A model generated the notes under the pieces. That model did not search any database. It saw nothing but the letters and a program-made list of their open reading frames with translations, and had not been told where the DNA came from. A stretch of 6,234 nucleotides of DNA from Cellvibrionales bacterium UBA4495 (GTDB lineage Bacteria; Pseudomonadota; Gammaproteobacteria; Pseudomonadales; Porticoccaceae). Positions 1-6,234 of this stretch are shown here, one piece after another (positions within the stretch are counted from its first letter, which is position 1; each line of letters opens with the position of its first letter). Made by a program: the position numbers and the translations under genes. The stretch covers positions 1-6,234 of the forward strand of contig DGNJ01000067.1 in the NCBI GenBank assembly GCA_002388905.1. The letters are read 5' to 3'.

Positions 1-40
1 AATTACAGAAACGCCCGGTCAGAAATTAATCCACCCGGAG

Positions 41-72
41 CCGGCTAAAACCCGCGGTCGGCAACAAGCCGG
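41..72. repeat. Inverted repeat directly after the brkB stop
   Basis: CCGGCT at 41-46 and AGCCGG at 67-72 form perfect 6-bp arms around a 20-nt loop. The repeat begins at the base next to the stop codon of the minus-strand brkB gene. On the minus strand no run of T follows the second arm, so a classical intrinsic terminator is not supported. It may still slow polymerase or protect the transcript end. The rest of the 1-72 tail shows no gene. Confidence 0.3.
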
Positions 73-1008
73 TCAGGCAGCGCCTTCTTCCGTTTTTTCC
101 CGCCCCTGCTCCGCCAGCAGCAGGCGACGATCCACCACGACCGCCGTCTGGCGGGGCACGATGGCGTGTCCCCTGGCCTCAAGGTGCGCCCTGGTCAGGG
201 CACCGCCGAAAAGCAGGATCAGCGACGAATAGTAGACCCAGAGCAATATCAGCACCACCGAGCCGGCGGCGCCGTAGGCCGAGGCGGTGGCGGTGTAGGC
301 CAGGTAGGCGGCGATGCCGTAGCGCCCGAGCGAAAACAGCAAGGCGGTTGCCATGGCGGCAGGGATGACATCGCGCCAGGACAGCACCACATCGGGGAGA
401 ACCTTGAAAATGGTGGCGAAGAGAAGCCCGATCATCGCCAGGGACAGGAGGAATTCGCCGCCACTGAGCAGGAATTCCACGGCCGGCAGAAAGTTTGCTG
501 TGAAATTAAGCACGGCCTGGAGGGCGACGCCAAGCAGCAGGGAGACCAGCAAAACAAAGCCGATGGCGACGACCACCATCAGGGAGAAGAAACGGTTCTT
601 CACGAAAATCAGCAGGCTGCTGCGGCTGGGCTTGGCGGTAACGCCCCAGAGGACATTGAGGGAGTGCTGCATCTGGGCAAATACGGTAGTGGCGCCGATC
701 ATCAGGGCCCCGAAACCGATGACCGAGGGCAGTATGCCCGATTCCTCGATACGGGACTGGGAGACGGCCTTTTCCACCACCTCCGCCGCTTCCCTGCCCA
801 TGACATCCTGGAACTGTGACACGATCTGGCCCTGAGCCGCCTGCTCACCGAGAACAATACCTATCACCGTCACTGCGATAATCACGGTCGGCGCCAGGGA
901 AAAGAGCGTATAGAAAGCCAGTGAACCGGCGTAACTGAAAGCGTTGACTTCCAGCCAGAGTTTTACGGCGTTGCGGACAATCCGCCACCAGTAGCGAAAA
1001 TCGGGCAC
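73..1008 (-). CDS. YihY/virulence factor BrkB family inner-membrane protein
   Basis: This 311-residue polytopic membrane protein belongs to the YihY/BrkB family. The family is widespread and its transport or envelope role is not firmly established; it was once described as ribonuclease BN, a label now given to a different protein. About six hydrophobic segments are visible, near residues 25-52, 91-112, 139-165, 180-201, 212-236 and 247-272. The family hallmarks are AFYTLFSLAP (31-40) near the N-terminus and YGAAGSVVLILLWVYYSS (245-262) in the last membrane segment. The N-terminus (RYWWRIVRNAVKLW) and the charged C-terminal tail are probably cytoplasmic. The start is a GTG codon, chosen because GAGGT lies 6 nt upstream and no better in-frame start exists nearby. 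The CPXCG gene ends 83 bp upstream on the same strand, so co-transcription is possible. The usual Glu after the last membrane segment appears to be Ala270 here. Family assignment is secure; function is not. Confidence 0.92.
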   Translation of the reverse strand: MPDFRYWWRIVRNAVKLWLEVNAFSYAGSLAFYTLFSLAPTVIIAVTVIGIVLGEQAAQGQIVSQFQDVMGREAAEVVEKAVSQSRIEESGILPSVIGFGALMIGATTVFAQMQHSLNVLWGVTAKPSRSSLLIFVKNRFFSLMVVVAIGFVLLVSLLLGVALQAVLNFTANFLPAVEFLLSGGEFLLSLAMIGLLFATIFKVLPDVVLSWRDVIPAAMATALLFSLGRYGIAAYLAYTATASAYGAAGSVVLILLWVYYSSLILLFGGALTRAHLEARGHAIVPRQTAVVVDRRLLLAEQGREKTEEGAA

Positions 1009-1014
1009 GCTGGT

Positions 1015-1019
1015 ACCTC
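1015..1019 (-). promoter_or_regulatory. Ribosome binding site supporting the brkB GTG start
   Basis: On the minus strand GAGGT ends 6 nt before the GTG at 1008-1006. This spacing fits a working Shine-Dalgarno and is the main reason for accepting the non-ATG start. Confidence 0.6.
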
Positions 1020-1035
1020 GGTTGCTGTTCTTTTA

Positions 1036-1065
1036 TTAACCCGACGACAATTCATGTCGGATTAA
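1036..1065. repeat. Hairpin in the CPXCG-brkB spacer
   Basis: The arms are TTAA-c-CCGAC (1036-1045) and GTCGG-a-TTAA (1056-1065), with one mismatch and a 10-nt loop. It lies midway between the end of the CPXCG gene and the start of brkB. Neither strand has a T-run directly after it, so it is not a clear intrinsic terminator. It could be an operator or a transcript-processing hairpin. The hexamer ATTAAC occurs at both edges, at 1035-1040 and 1061-1066. Confidence 0.5.
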
Positions 1066-1079
1066 CAGTAAGTGTAACC

Positions 1080-1093
1080 AATACCCCCGTATT
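1080..1093. repeat. Palindrome overlapping the CPXCG stop codon
   Basis: Arms AATAC (1080-1084) and GTATT (1089-1093) flank four C residues. Two bases of the minus-strand TAA stop (1094-1092) lie inside the arm. The same AATAC/GTATT core recurs in the larger palindrome downstream of purL. The stem is short and AT-rich, so it is weak as RNA structure. Confidence 0.4.
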
Positions 1094-1280
1094 ATTCATT
1101 TTCCGGCACAACGTTCACTGTCGAAAGCCCCGATTCGCCGAAGACGACGGTAACCAGCATCGGCCGGCAGCAGACGTGACAATCCTCCACGTAGGTCTGC
1201 TCGGCCACGGAATCGTCCAGCAGGAGCGTCATAGGCTCCCCACAGAAGGGGCAATCCACGGGCTGTTCATGCAGATCCAT
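1092..1280 (-). CDS. CPXCG motif-containing cysteine-rich small protein
   Basis: This 62-residue acidic protein has two cysteine clusters, CPFCG (10-14) and CHVCC (34-38), the latter followed by RPM. The clusters are spaced like a small zinc ribbon, and the pattern matches the CPXCG cysteine-rich family found in many gammaproteobacteria. The residues CPxC and CxVC are the likely metal ligands. A cytoplasmic metal-binding or nucleic-acid-binding role is only inferred from the fold type; no function is known to me. The protein has no signal peptide or membrane segment, and its full length is typical for the family. The ATG start is supported by AGGA 7 nt upstream (1288-1291). The gene lies 275 bp downstream of purL on the same strand, behind a strongly structured non-coding stretch that could act as its leader. 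Family call is good; function is unknown. Confidence 0.85.
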   Translation of the reverse strand: MDLHEQPVDCPFCGEPMTLLLDDSVAEQTYVEDCHVCCRPMLVTVVFGESGLSTVNVVPENE

Positions 1281-1287
1281 AAGCGTT

Positions 1288-1291
1288 TCCT
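1288..1291 (-). promoter_or_regulatory. Ribosome binding site of the CPXCG gene
   Basis: AGGA on the minus strand lies 7 nt before the ATG at 1280. It overlaps the 8-bp palindrome CCTGCAGG at 1289-1296, which is flanked by two direct GTTTC copies on the plus strand. Whether the palindrome hides the site is unknown. Confidence 0.5.
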
Positions 1292-1343
1292 GCAGGTTTC
1301 ACGGTTCTTAAGGGACGGCTTGCCCAGGCCATTGCTACTAAAA

Positions 1344-1449
1344 GCCTCATGGTGGTGGAATTTTTTTCACTGTCGGCGAGTCCGACCTCGGCGACAAGCT
1401 CATAGGGATGTATTCACGGCGTGTGCCGAAAATTCCACCGGCATGAGGC
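1344..1449 (-). repeat. Long inverted repeat enclosing two hairpins; candidate structured RNA or terminator
   Basis: Arms at 1344-1364 and 1429-1449 are 21 nt long and pair at 19 of 21 positions, with a 2-nt internal mismatch at 1352-1353/1440-1441. Inside lie a perfect hairpin CGGC-GTGT-GCCG (1417-1428), which abuts one arm exactly, and a 10-bp stem with one mismatch (1371-1380 with 1387-1396, loop TCCGAC). Read on the minus strand, the order is long arm, small hairpin, 20-nt linker, 10-bp hairpin, closing arm, then TTTT (1343-1340). That is a multibranched stem with a short T-run, lying after purL and 63 nt before the CPXCG start. It may end purL transcripts, control the CPXCG gene or encode a small RNA. 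A decayed miniature inverted-repeat element is an alternative, but I see no target-site duplication. The structure is seen directly; the role is inferred. Confidence 0.75.
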
Positions 1450-1506
1450 CCATCGGACTGATCATGCTGTTCGGTTGTTGTTCTTGCCAGGCCGGCGCCC
1501 CACGCC

Positions 1507-1553
1507 ACTATTATCCCGGCAATAGTTAATACCGTATTAACAACAGGACCTGT
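1507..1553. repeat. Three consecutive palindromes just past the purL stop
   Basis: Three inverted repeats follow one another. ACTATT (1507-1512) pairs with AATAGT (1521-1526). GTTAATAC (1525-1532) pairs perfectly with GTATTAAC (1534-1541) around one central base. ACAGG (1543-1547) pairs with CCTGT (1549-1553) around one base. The cluster begins 2 bp beyond the purL stop codon. There is no T-run, so it is not a standard intrinsic terminator. Odd-centred perfect palindromes of this kind can be protein-binding sites or 3'-end stabilising hairpins. Confidence 0.6.
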
Positions 1554-1555
1554 GG

Positions 1556-4500
1556 CTACCCCAGGAATACCCGGGCATTGCGGAACAGGCGCATCCAGCC
1601 ACTGTATTCCCCCCAGGCGTCCGGGCTCTCGTCATCCGGGTGCCAGGAGTTGGTCACCGTCCGGAAAACCCGTTCCGGGTGAGGCATCATGATAGTCGCC
1701 CGGCCATCCTCGCTGGTGATACCGGTAATACCCTGGGGCGAGCCGTTGGGATTGGCGGGATACTGATCGGTCACCGACAGCTTGTTGTCAATAAAGCGCA
1801 ATGCCGTCGTCCCGCTTTTCTCCAAAGCCTTAAGCGCCCGGGCATCGGCTACCTCGACACGGCCCTCGCCATGGGCCACGGCAATGGGCAAATGGGAGCC
1901 GGCCATGCCCGCGAGCAGGACCGAGGGGGTTTCCTCGACCCTGACCAGAGAGGTACGGGCCTCGAACTGCTCCGAAAGGTTGCGGACAAACCGGGGCCAA
2001 TGGCCGGCACCGGGGATCAGGCTCTTGAGGGTGGAAAGCATCTGGCAACCGTTACAGACACCCAGGGAGAAGGTATCACCGCGATGAAAAAACGCCTCGA
2101 ACTCATCACGTGCGCGGCTATTGAAGAGAATGGTCTTGGCCCACCCCTCCCCGGCACCGAGAACGTCGCCGTAGGAAAACCCGCCGCAGGCCACCAGCCC
2201 CTGGAAACTCTTCAGTGAGACATCCCCTGAGAGGATGTCGCTCATGTGGACGTCGACGCTTTCTAGGCCCGCCAGATGGAAAGCGGCTGCCATTTCCACC
2301 TGGCTGTTGACGCCCTGTTCCCGGAGAATCGCCACCCGCGGACGGCTACCGATGACCGCGACACCTTCCTCGTCTTCCAGGTGCAACTCGGCGCTGCGGC
2401 CCGGGTCCTCCACAGGCCGCTTTGACCCGCTCTTGACGGTGTAGGGCGCGCTGACATCCTCTTTGGGGTCGAAGGTGAATTTCGCGCTCAGTCCGGGATC
2501 GTCGGCGCGGATGGTCTCGAACTCCTGGTCGGCACAATCGGGGTTATCCCGCAACGCCTGGAGCCGATAGCTGGTTTCGCTCCACAACTGCTGGAGGCGG
2601 GTCCGGCTTTCCTTGTAGAAGGTTTTCCCGCCCAGGGCAAAAGTCAGGCGATTGTCGCCGGCAGGGGCGCCGATGACGGTAACCATGTCGGCCATACCCG
2701 CCAGGTGGAAACGGCGCAGGACCGCCTGCCTGTCCCGGCGGGGAATCTGGATCACGGCGCCCAGTTCTTCGCTGAACAGCGCCGCCAGGGCGTCGTCACC
2801 GAGCCCGTCCAGTTCCACCTTGATGCCGGTCCGCCCGGCAAAGGCCATCTCCGCCAGCGTGGCCAGGAGGCCCCCGTCGCTGCGGTCATGGTAGGCAAGG
2901 AGTTCGCCCTTGCGCCTGGACTCCTGAATCACCGCAAAGAAATGCTGTACCAGTGCGGGCATGTCCAGGTCGGGAGGTGTGCTCCCCAGTTCCCCGTAGA
3001 CCTGGGCCAGGATGGACCCGCCCAGACGGTTGCGCGCGACCCCGAGGTCGATCAACAACAGATCGGTGTCGCCCCGGTCGGTGCGCAGCTGCGGTGTCAG
3101 GGTATTGCGTGCGTCCGTGACGGGGGCGAAAGCACTGACGATCAGGGACAGGGGCGCGGTGACGGCCCGGTCGTCGTCACCGTCGCGCCAGGCCGTGCGC
3201 ATGGACATGGAGTCCTTGCCCACCGGGATGGTGATCCCCAGGCGCGGACAGAGGTCCATGGCCACCGCCTCGACGGTCCGGAACAGCTTCTCGTCCTCGC
3301 CCTGATGACCGGCGGCACACATCCAGTTGGCGGAGAGCTTGACGTCGCCCAGGGTTTCGATGGCGGCCGCGGCGATGTTGGTGATGGCCTCGCCGATGGC
3401 CATGCGCCCCGCGGCGGGGCCGTCAAGCAGGGCCAGGGGCGTGCGCTCACCCATGGCCATGGCCTCGCCGGCATAGCTGTCGTGGGCAATGGTGGTCACC
3501 GCACAATCGGCCACGGGAACCTGCCAGGGGCCGACCATCTGGTCCCGGGCCACCAGCCCGGTAATACTGCGGTCGCCGATGGTAATGAGGAAATGCTTGC
3601 CGGCCACGGCCGGATGCTGCAACACCCTCTCCACGGCTTCGTGTACGTCGATGTTACTTGTGCCGAACGGCCGCACCCTTGGGTAATGCTTGCGGGCGTC
3701 CCGGTGCATTTTGGGTGGTTTGCCGAACAGGACCGACATGGGCAGGTCCACGGGCCGGACGTCGAGCACCGTATCGTTCACCACCAGGCTGTGCTCTTCG
3801 GTGGAATTGCCCACCACGGCATAGGGACAGCGTTCGCGCTGACAAATGGCCTCAAACGTCTCCAGGTCGCCGGGGCGCACCGCCATGACATAGCGTTCCT
3901 GGGCTTCGTTGCACCAGATTTCCCGGGGCGACATGCCCGGCTCGTCGCTGGGCACCTTGCGCAGGTCGAATTCGCCTCCGCAGCCACCGTCCTTGACCAG
4001 TTCGGGAAAGGCATTGGAAAGGCCGCCGGCGCCAACGTCGTGAATAAAAGCGATGGGATTGGTCTCGCCGCGCTGCCAGCACTGGTCGATCACTTCCTGG
4101 CAGCGGCGCTGGATTTCGGGGTTCTGGCGCTGCACGGAGGCGAAATCCAGGTCCTCCCTGCTGCTGCCCGAAGCCATGGACGAAGCGGCACCGCCACCGA
4201 GGCCGATGAGCATGGCGGGGCCGCCCAGTACGATGAGGCTGCATCCGGGCTCGAAGGTGTCCTTGTCGATATGATCCTCGCGAATATTGCCGTAGCCGCC
4301 CGCGATCATGATCGGTTTGTGATAGCCGCGCCGTTCACCGTCGAAATCCATCTCGAAGCTGCGGAAGTAACCACACAGGTTGGGCCGGCCGAATTCGTTA
4401 TTGAAGGCGGCGGCCCCGATGGGCCCATCCAGCATAATATCCAGCGCGGAGGCAATCCGGTCGGGCTTGCCGTAATCGCTTTCCCAGGGCTGTCCATAGC

Positions 4501-5530
4501 CCGGAATCCGGAGGTTGGACACGGAAAAGCCCGCCAGCCCGGCTTTCGGTTTGGAACCGCGACCCACGGCACCTTCGTCGCGGATTTCGCCGCCGGCACC
4601 GGTGCCGGCGCCGGGAAAGGGCGCGATGGCGGTGGGATGGTTGTGGGTCTCCACCTTCATCAGGATATGGATGGGCTCGGCGTTGAAATCGTAACAACGG
4701 GAGTCCGGGTCCGGGTAGAAGCGTCCGGCCTCATGGCCGCGAATCACCGCGGCGTTGTCGGAATAGGCGGAGAGGACATTCTCCCCGCCAAGGGCGTGGG
4801 TGTTGCGGATCATGTCGAACAGCGACAGGGTCTGGTCGGCGCCGTCCAGCGTCCAGGACGCATTGAAGATCTTGTGGCGGCAGTGCTCCGAGTTCGCCTG
4901 GGCGAACATCATCAGTTCCACGTCCGTGGGGTTGCGGCCCAGATCGGTGAAACTCGCCACCAGGTAATCGATCTCGTCCTCCGCCAGCGCCAGCCCCAGG
5001 GAAACATTGGCCGCGACCATCGCATCGCGGCCCCGGTTCGCCAGGTCCACGGTCTCCAGGGGCCGCGGCTCGTGGTGGCTGAACAACCGGGCGGCGTCGT
5101 CGAGCCGGCTGAAGGTCGTCTCCACCATCCGGTCGTGGAACAGGTGCAGCACTTTCTCCCTTTTCGCCGCGCTCAGGGGCACATCACCATGGAGGTAATA
5201 GGCAACGCCCCGCTCCAGTCGACGCACCTTGCTCAGCCCCGCATTATGGGCGATATCCGTGGCCTTGCTGGACCAGGGCGACACCGTACCCGGCCGCGGT
5301 GTCACCAGCACCAGTGTACCGTCCTGGGCTTCCTGGTCGCCTCGGGGGCCGTAGGTGAGCAGTGCTTCCAGCACCCGGTTCTCGTCCGCCGTCAACTCGC
5401 CGTCGATTTCGGCAAAATGGGTGTACTCGGAATACAGCGAGTGAATCTCGGGAATAACGGCCTGCAGTGAAGCCAGGAGCTTTTGCTTGCGGAAGGAGGA
5501 CAGTGCCGGAGCGCCGCGCAGTATCAGCAT
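1556..5530 (-). CDS. purL: Phosphoribosylformylglycinamidine synthase (FGAM synthase), large single-chain form
   Basis: PurL catalyses the fourth step of de novo purine synthesis: FGAR, glutamine and ATP give FGAM, glutamate, ADP and phosphate, in the cytoplasm. The 1324 residues follow the proteobacterial layout: an N-terminal PurS-like domain (about 1-140), a linker, two AIRS-type synthetase halves (about 210-590 and 620-985) and a class I glutaminase (about 1064-1324). Visible motifs are [10 protein letters not shown] (211-220, with the His216 proposed as catalytic in the Salmonella enzyme), [14 protein letters not shown] (294-307), [12 protein letters not shown] (444-455), [11 protein letters not shown] (497-507), VGKDSMSM (770-777) and HDRSDGG (881-887). 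The glutaminase triad is Cys1159 in GVCNGC with His1284 and Glu1286 in PHPER. The ATG start has GAGAGA 5 nt upstream, and [11 protein letters not shown] matches the usual N-terminus. It is about 29 residues longer than E. coli PurL, mostly from a linker insert at 1031-1063. The gene is divergent from mltF. Identification is secure. Confidence 0.98.
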   Translation of the reverse strand: MLILRGAPALSSFRKQKLLASLQAVIPEIHSLYSEYTHFAEIDGELTADENRVLEALLTYGPRGDQEAQDGTLVLVTPRPGTVSPWSSKATDIAHNAGLSKVRRLERGVAYYLHGDVPLSAAKREKVLHLFHDRMVETTFSRLDDAARLFSHHEPRPLETVDLANRGRDAMVAANVSLGLALAEDEIDYLVASFTDLGRNPTDVELMMFAQANSEHCRHKIFNASWTLDGADQTLSLFDMIRNTHALGGENVLSAYSDNAAVIRGHEAGRFYPDPDSRCYDFNAEPIHILMKVETHNHPTAIAPFPGAGTGAGGEIRDEGAVGRGSKPKAGLAGFSVSNLRIPGYGQPWESDYGKPDRIASALDIMLDGPIGAAAFNNEFGRPNLCGYFRSFEMDFDGERRGYHKPIMIAGGYGNIREDHIDKDTFEPGCSLIVLGGPAMLIGLGGGAASSMASGSSREDLDFASVQRQNPEIQRRCQEVIDQCWQRGETNPIAFIHDVGAGGLSNAFPELVKDGGCGGEFDLRKVPSDEPGMSPREIWCNEAQERYVMAVRPGDLETFEAICQRERCPYAVVGNSTEEHSLVVNDTVLDVRPVDLPMSVLFGKPPKMHRDARKHYPRVRPFGTSNIDVHEAVERVLQHPAVAGKHFLITIGDRSITGLVARDQMVGPWQVPVADCAVTTIAHDSYAGEAMAMGERTPLALLDGPAAGRMAIGEAITNIAAAAIETLGDVKLSANWMCAAGHQGEDEKLFRTVEAVAMDLCPRLGITIPVGKDSMSMRTAWRDGDDDRAVTAPLSLIVSAFAPVTDARNTLTPQLRTDRGDTDLLLIDLGVARNRLGGSILAQVYGELGSTPPDLDMPALVQHFFAVIQESRRKGELLAYHDRSDGGLLATLAEMAFAGRTGIKVELDGLGDDALAALFSEELGAVIQIPRRDRQAVLRRFHLAGMADMVTVIGAPAGDNRLTFALGGKTFYKESRTRLQQLWSETSYRLQALRDNPDCADQEFETIRADDPGLSAKFTFDPKEDVSAPYTVKSGSKRPVEDPGRSAELHLEDEEGVAVIGSRPRVAILREQGVNSQVEMAAAFHLAGLESVDVHMSDILSGDVSLKSFQGLVACGGFSYGDVLGAGEGWAKTILFNSRARDEFEAFFHRGDTFSLGVCNGCQMLSTLKSLIPGAGHWPRFVRNLSEQFEARTSLVRVEETPSVLLAGMAGSHLPIAVAHGEGRVEVADARALKALEKSGTTALRFIDNKLSVTDQYPANPNGSPQGITGITSEDGRATIMMPHPERVFRTVTNSWHPDDESPDAWGEYSGWMRLFRNARVFLG

Positions 5531-5566
5531 GAAAATCTCTCGTCTGCCGGTGGTGAAGAGCGCGGT

Positions 5567-5572
5567 ATTGTA
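5567..5572 (-). promoter_or_regulatory. Candidate -10 element of the purL promoter
   Basis: TACAAT on the minus strand matches the sigma-70 -10 consensus at five of six positions and would give a leader of about 30 nt before the purL ATG. The -35 region is poor: CTGCCC at an 18-bp spacing matches three of six. The expected -35 position falls inside the perfect inverted repeat at 5582-5600. No E. coli-type PurR box is visible. Confidence 0.4.
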
Positions 5573-5581
5573 CTGGAATTA

Positions 5582-5600
5582 GGTGCTGCAGGGCAGCACC
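5582..5600. repeat. Perfect inverted repeat at the purL promoter, possible operator
   Basis: GGTGCTGC (5582-5589) and GCAGCACC (5593-5600) are perfect 8-bp arms around AGG. The repeat starts 9 bp upstream of the candidate purL -10 and covers the -35 zone, a usual place for a dimeric regulator. Neither strand has a T-run after it, so termination is unlikely. It does not resemble the E. coli PurR box. Confidence 0.55.
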
Positions 5601-5612
5601 AGTTTGCCGTGC

Positions 5613-5658
5613 TCCGGCACTGTCCGGGCACACTCCGGGAGCAGTCCCGGCGTCGGGA
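5613..5658. repeat. Phased TCC(C)GG repeats ending in a hairpin
   Basis: TCCGG or TCCCGG begins at 5613, 5623, 5634 and 5645, that is, every 10-11 bp, close to one helical turn. The last copy forms the arm of GTCCCG-GCGT-CGGGAC (5644-5659). The array lies in the purL/mltF divergent spacer, upstream of both candidate promoters. It may be a stacked binding site or a chance product of GC-rich sequence. Confidence 0.35.
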
Positions 5659-5710
5659 CATACGACGGCGCAGGTCGCTAACAATGGCTTGCCAACACCC
5701 GAAAAGGCGA

Positions 5711-5726
5711 CGGGCGAGAGAGCCCG
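5711..5726. repeat. Small hairpin in the purL/mltF spacer
   Basis: CGGGC (5711-5715) and GCCCG (5722-5726) pair around GAGAGA. It is short and may be chance, but it is one of several small inverted repeats in this spacer. Confidence 0.3.
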
Positions 5727-5749
5727 ACATTGCCCCGCCAGCGTGCACA

Positions 5750-5766
5750 AGCCGGAACGACCGGCT
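5750..5766. repeat. Hairpin next to the candidate mltF -35
   Basis: AGCCGG (5750-5755) and CCGGCT (5761-5766) pair perfectly around AACGA. The repeat ends 1 bp before the candidate mltF -35 element, so it could be a regulator site. No function is shown. Confidence 0.35.
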
Positions 5767-5767
5767 A

Positions 5768-5796
5768 TTGATCCCGAGGAGGTGTCACTCTACGCT
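5768..5796 (+). promoter_or_regulatory. Weak candidate mltF promoter
   Basis: TTGATC (5768-5773) and TACGCT (5791-5796) are separated by 17 bp. They match the sigma-70 consensus at four and three of six positions. A start near 5803 would leave a leader of only about 20 nt without a clear ribosome binding site. This is a tentative call. Confidence 0.25.
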
Positions 5797-5822
5797 AACC
5801 GCTCCGACCATCGGCTGTATCG

Positions 5823-6234
5823 ATGAAACTGAAGTGGTTGAAAATAAAGCGGACCCTGCGCAGAAGTATTCTGGCCGCCCTGGTTCTCATCCTCGCCCTG
5901 ACGCTGAGCACAAGCCGGCAGTCCACGGATCTGGAAGCCATCCTCGCCCGCGGCGAGTTGCGCATGGTGACCCGTCCGGGACCGATTACCTATTACCAGG
6001 ACGCCAAGGGCAAAAGCGGGCTGGATTACCTGCTGGCACGGGATTTCGCCAGGCGCCTGGGCGTTGACCTCAAAGTCACCACCACCGCCAGCCTCGCCAA
6101 GCTGTTCAACATGCTGGGAGGCCCCAACGCCGACCTGGGCGCCGCCAGCCTCACGCTTACCGAGGAGCGTCGCCGGCGATACCGGTTCTCCCGCCCCTAC
6201 GCCGATGTCGTGCAGACCGTCATCTACCGACGGG
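5823..6234 (+). CDS. mltF: Membrane-bound lytic murein transglycosylase F, 5' part
   Basis: The gene runs off the right edge, leaving 137 codons. MltF cleaves the MurNAc-GlcNAc bond of peptidoglycan to give 1,6-anhydromuropeptides. It combines an N-terminal solute-binding-like (SBP_bac_3) regulatory domain with a C-terminal SLT catalytic domain, which lies outside the window, so the catalytic Glu cannot be checked. Visible here are a basic N-terminus, a hydrophobic signal or anchor segment (about 15-29, SILAALVLILALTLS) without a lipobox cysteine, and then the solute-binding-like domain: LARGELRMVT (41-50), GLDYLLARDFARRLGVDLKV (66-85) and NADLGAASLT (102-111). These closely follow the E. coli MltF pattern. 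ATG 5823 is the first possible start, since an in-frame TAA lies at 5796-5798. There is no Shine-Dalgarno at normal distance; a strong GAGGAGGT sits 39 nt upstream. The divergent purL neighbour supports the name. Confidence 0.92.
   Translation, partial: MKLKWLKIKRTLRRSILAALVLILALTLSTSRQSTDLEAILARGELRMVTRPGPITYYQDAKGKSGLDYLLARDFARRLGVDLKVTTTASLAKLFNMLGGPNADLGAASLTLTEERRRRYRFSRPYADVVQTVIYRR

Noticed and set aside
166..819. A 217-codon open frame antisense to brkB
   Set aside because: It has the same register effect as over purL and a Gln/Gly/His-rich product without family features, while the minus-strand frame has clear BrkB motifs.
1361..1396. A plus-strand intrinsic terminator made from the 7-T run and the 1371-1396 hairpin
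   Set aside because: On the plus strand the T-run comes before the hairpin, not after it, and on the minus strand the run is A. The order is wrong for termination in either direction.
1443..1529. A 28-codon plus-strand ORF with a hydrophobic start and an LFGC lipobox-like motif, vaguely like a small lipoprotein
   Set aside because: No Shine-Dalgarno is present, the ATG lies inside an arm of the long inverted repeat and the stop lies inside another palindrome. The signal segment is also too short for a typical lipoprotein. Structure explains this DNA better than coding.
1176..1529. A 117-codon plus-strand open frame across the CPXCG gene and the spacer
   Set aside because: The first third is antisense to the CPXCG gene and the remainder passes through the inverted repeats. 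It has no family resemblance and no ribosome binding site.
2705..5470. A 921-codon open frame antisense to purL
   Set aside because: It is in exact codon register with purL, so its stops would require TTA, CTA or TCA codons in purL, which are rare in GC-rich genes. Its translation is Gly/His/Ala-rich low-complexity with no recognisable domain. It is a shadow.
5531..5822. An enterobacterial PurR box controlling purL
   Set aside because: I looked for the ACGCAAACGTTTGCGT-type palindrome in the spacer and saw nothing close to it.
5483..6067. A 194-codon plus-strand open frame spanning the purL start, the spacer and the mltF start
   Set aside because: It runs out of frame with mltF and antisense to purL. 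The product is Arg/His/Pro-rich without a domain, and the mltF frame is clearly the coding one.

Overview
The window looks like an ordinary chromosomal segment from a GC-rich gammaproteobacterium. I base this on the very large single-chain PurL, its divergent pairing with an mltF gene (an arrangement I know from E. coli and Pseudomonas), a YihY/BrkB membrane protein and a small CPXCG protein. I cannot name a genus. No transposase, integrase, phage gene, CRISPR array, tRNA or rRNA is visible, so this is housekeeping rather than accessory DNA.

Layout: positions 1-72 are a short non-coding tail. Three genes follow on the minus strand: a YihY/BrkB-family inner-membrane protein (73-1008, GTG start), a 62-residue CPXCG cysteine-rich protein (1092-1280) and purL (1556-5530), transcribed in the order purL, CPXCG, brkB. 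A 292-bp divergent spacer (5531-5822) separates purL from mltF, a membrane-bound lytic transglycosylase gene on the plus strand whose 3' part lies beyond the window. PurL makes FGAM in de novo purine synthesis. MltF trims peptidoglycan. BrkB-family and CPXCG proteins have no firmly established function. I see no shared pathway among the four genes, only conserved neighbourhood.

The unexplained signal is in the non-coding DNA. The 275-bp gap between purL and the CPXCG gene is densely structured. It holds a 21-nt inverted repeat (19 of 21 pairs) that encloses two further hairpins and ends, on the minus strand, in TTTT. This reads like a multibranched RNA or a large terminator/leader upstream of the CPXCG gene. 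Nearer the purL stop are three back-to-back palindromes. The purL promoter region has a perfect 8-bp-arm inverted repeat where an operator would sit. PurL itself carries about 27 extra residues in the linker before its glutaminase domain, compared with the E. coli protein as I remember it.
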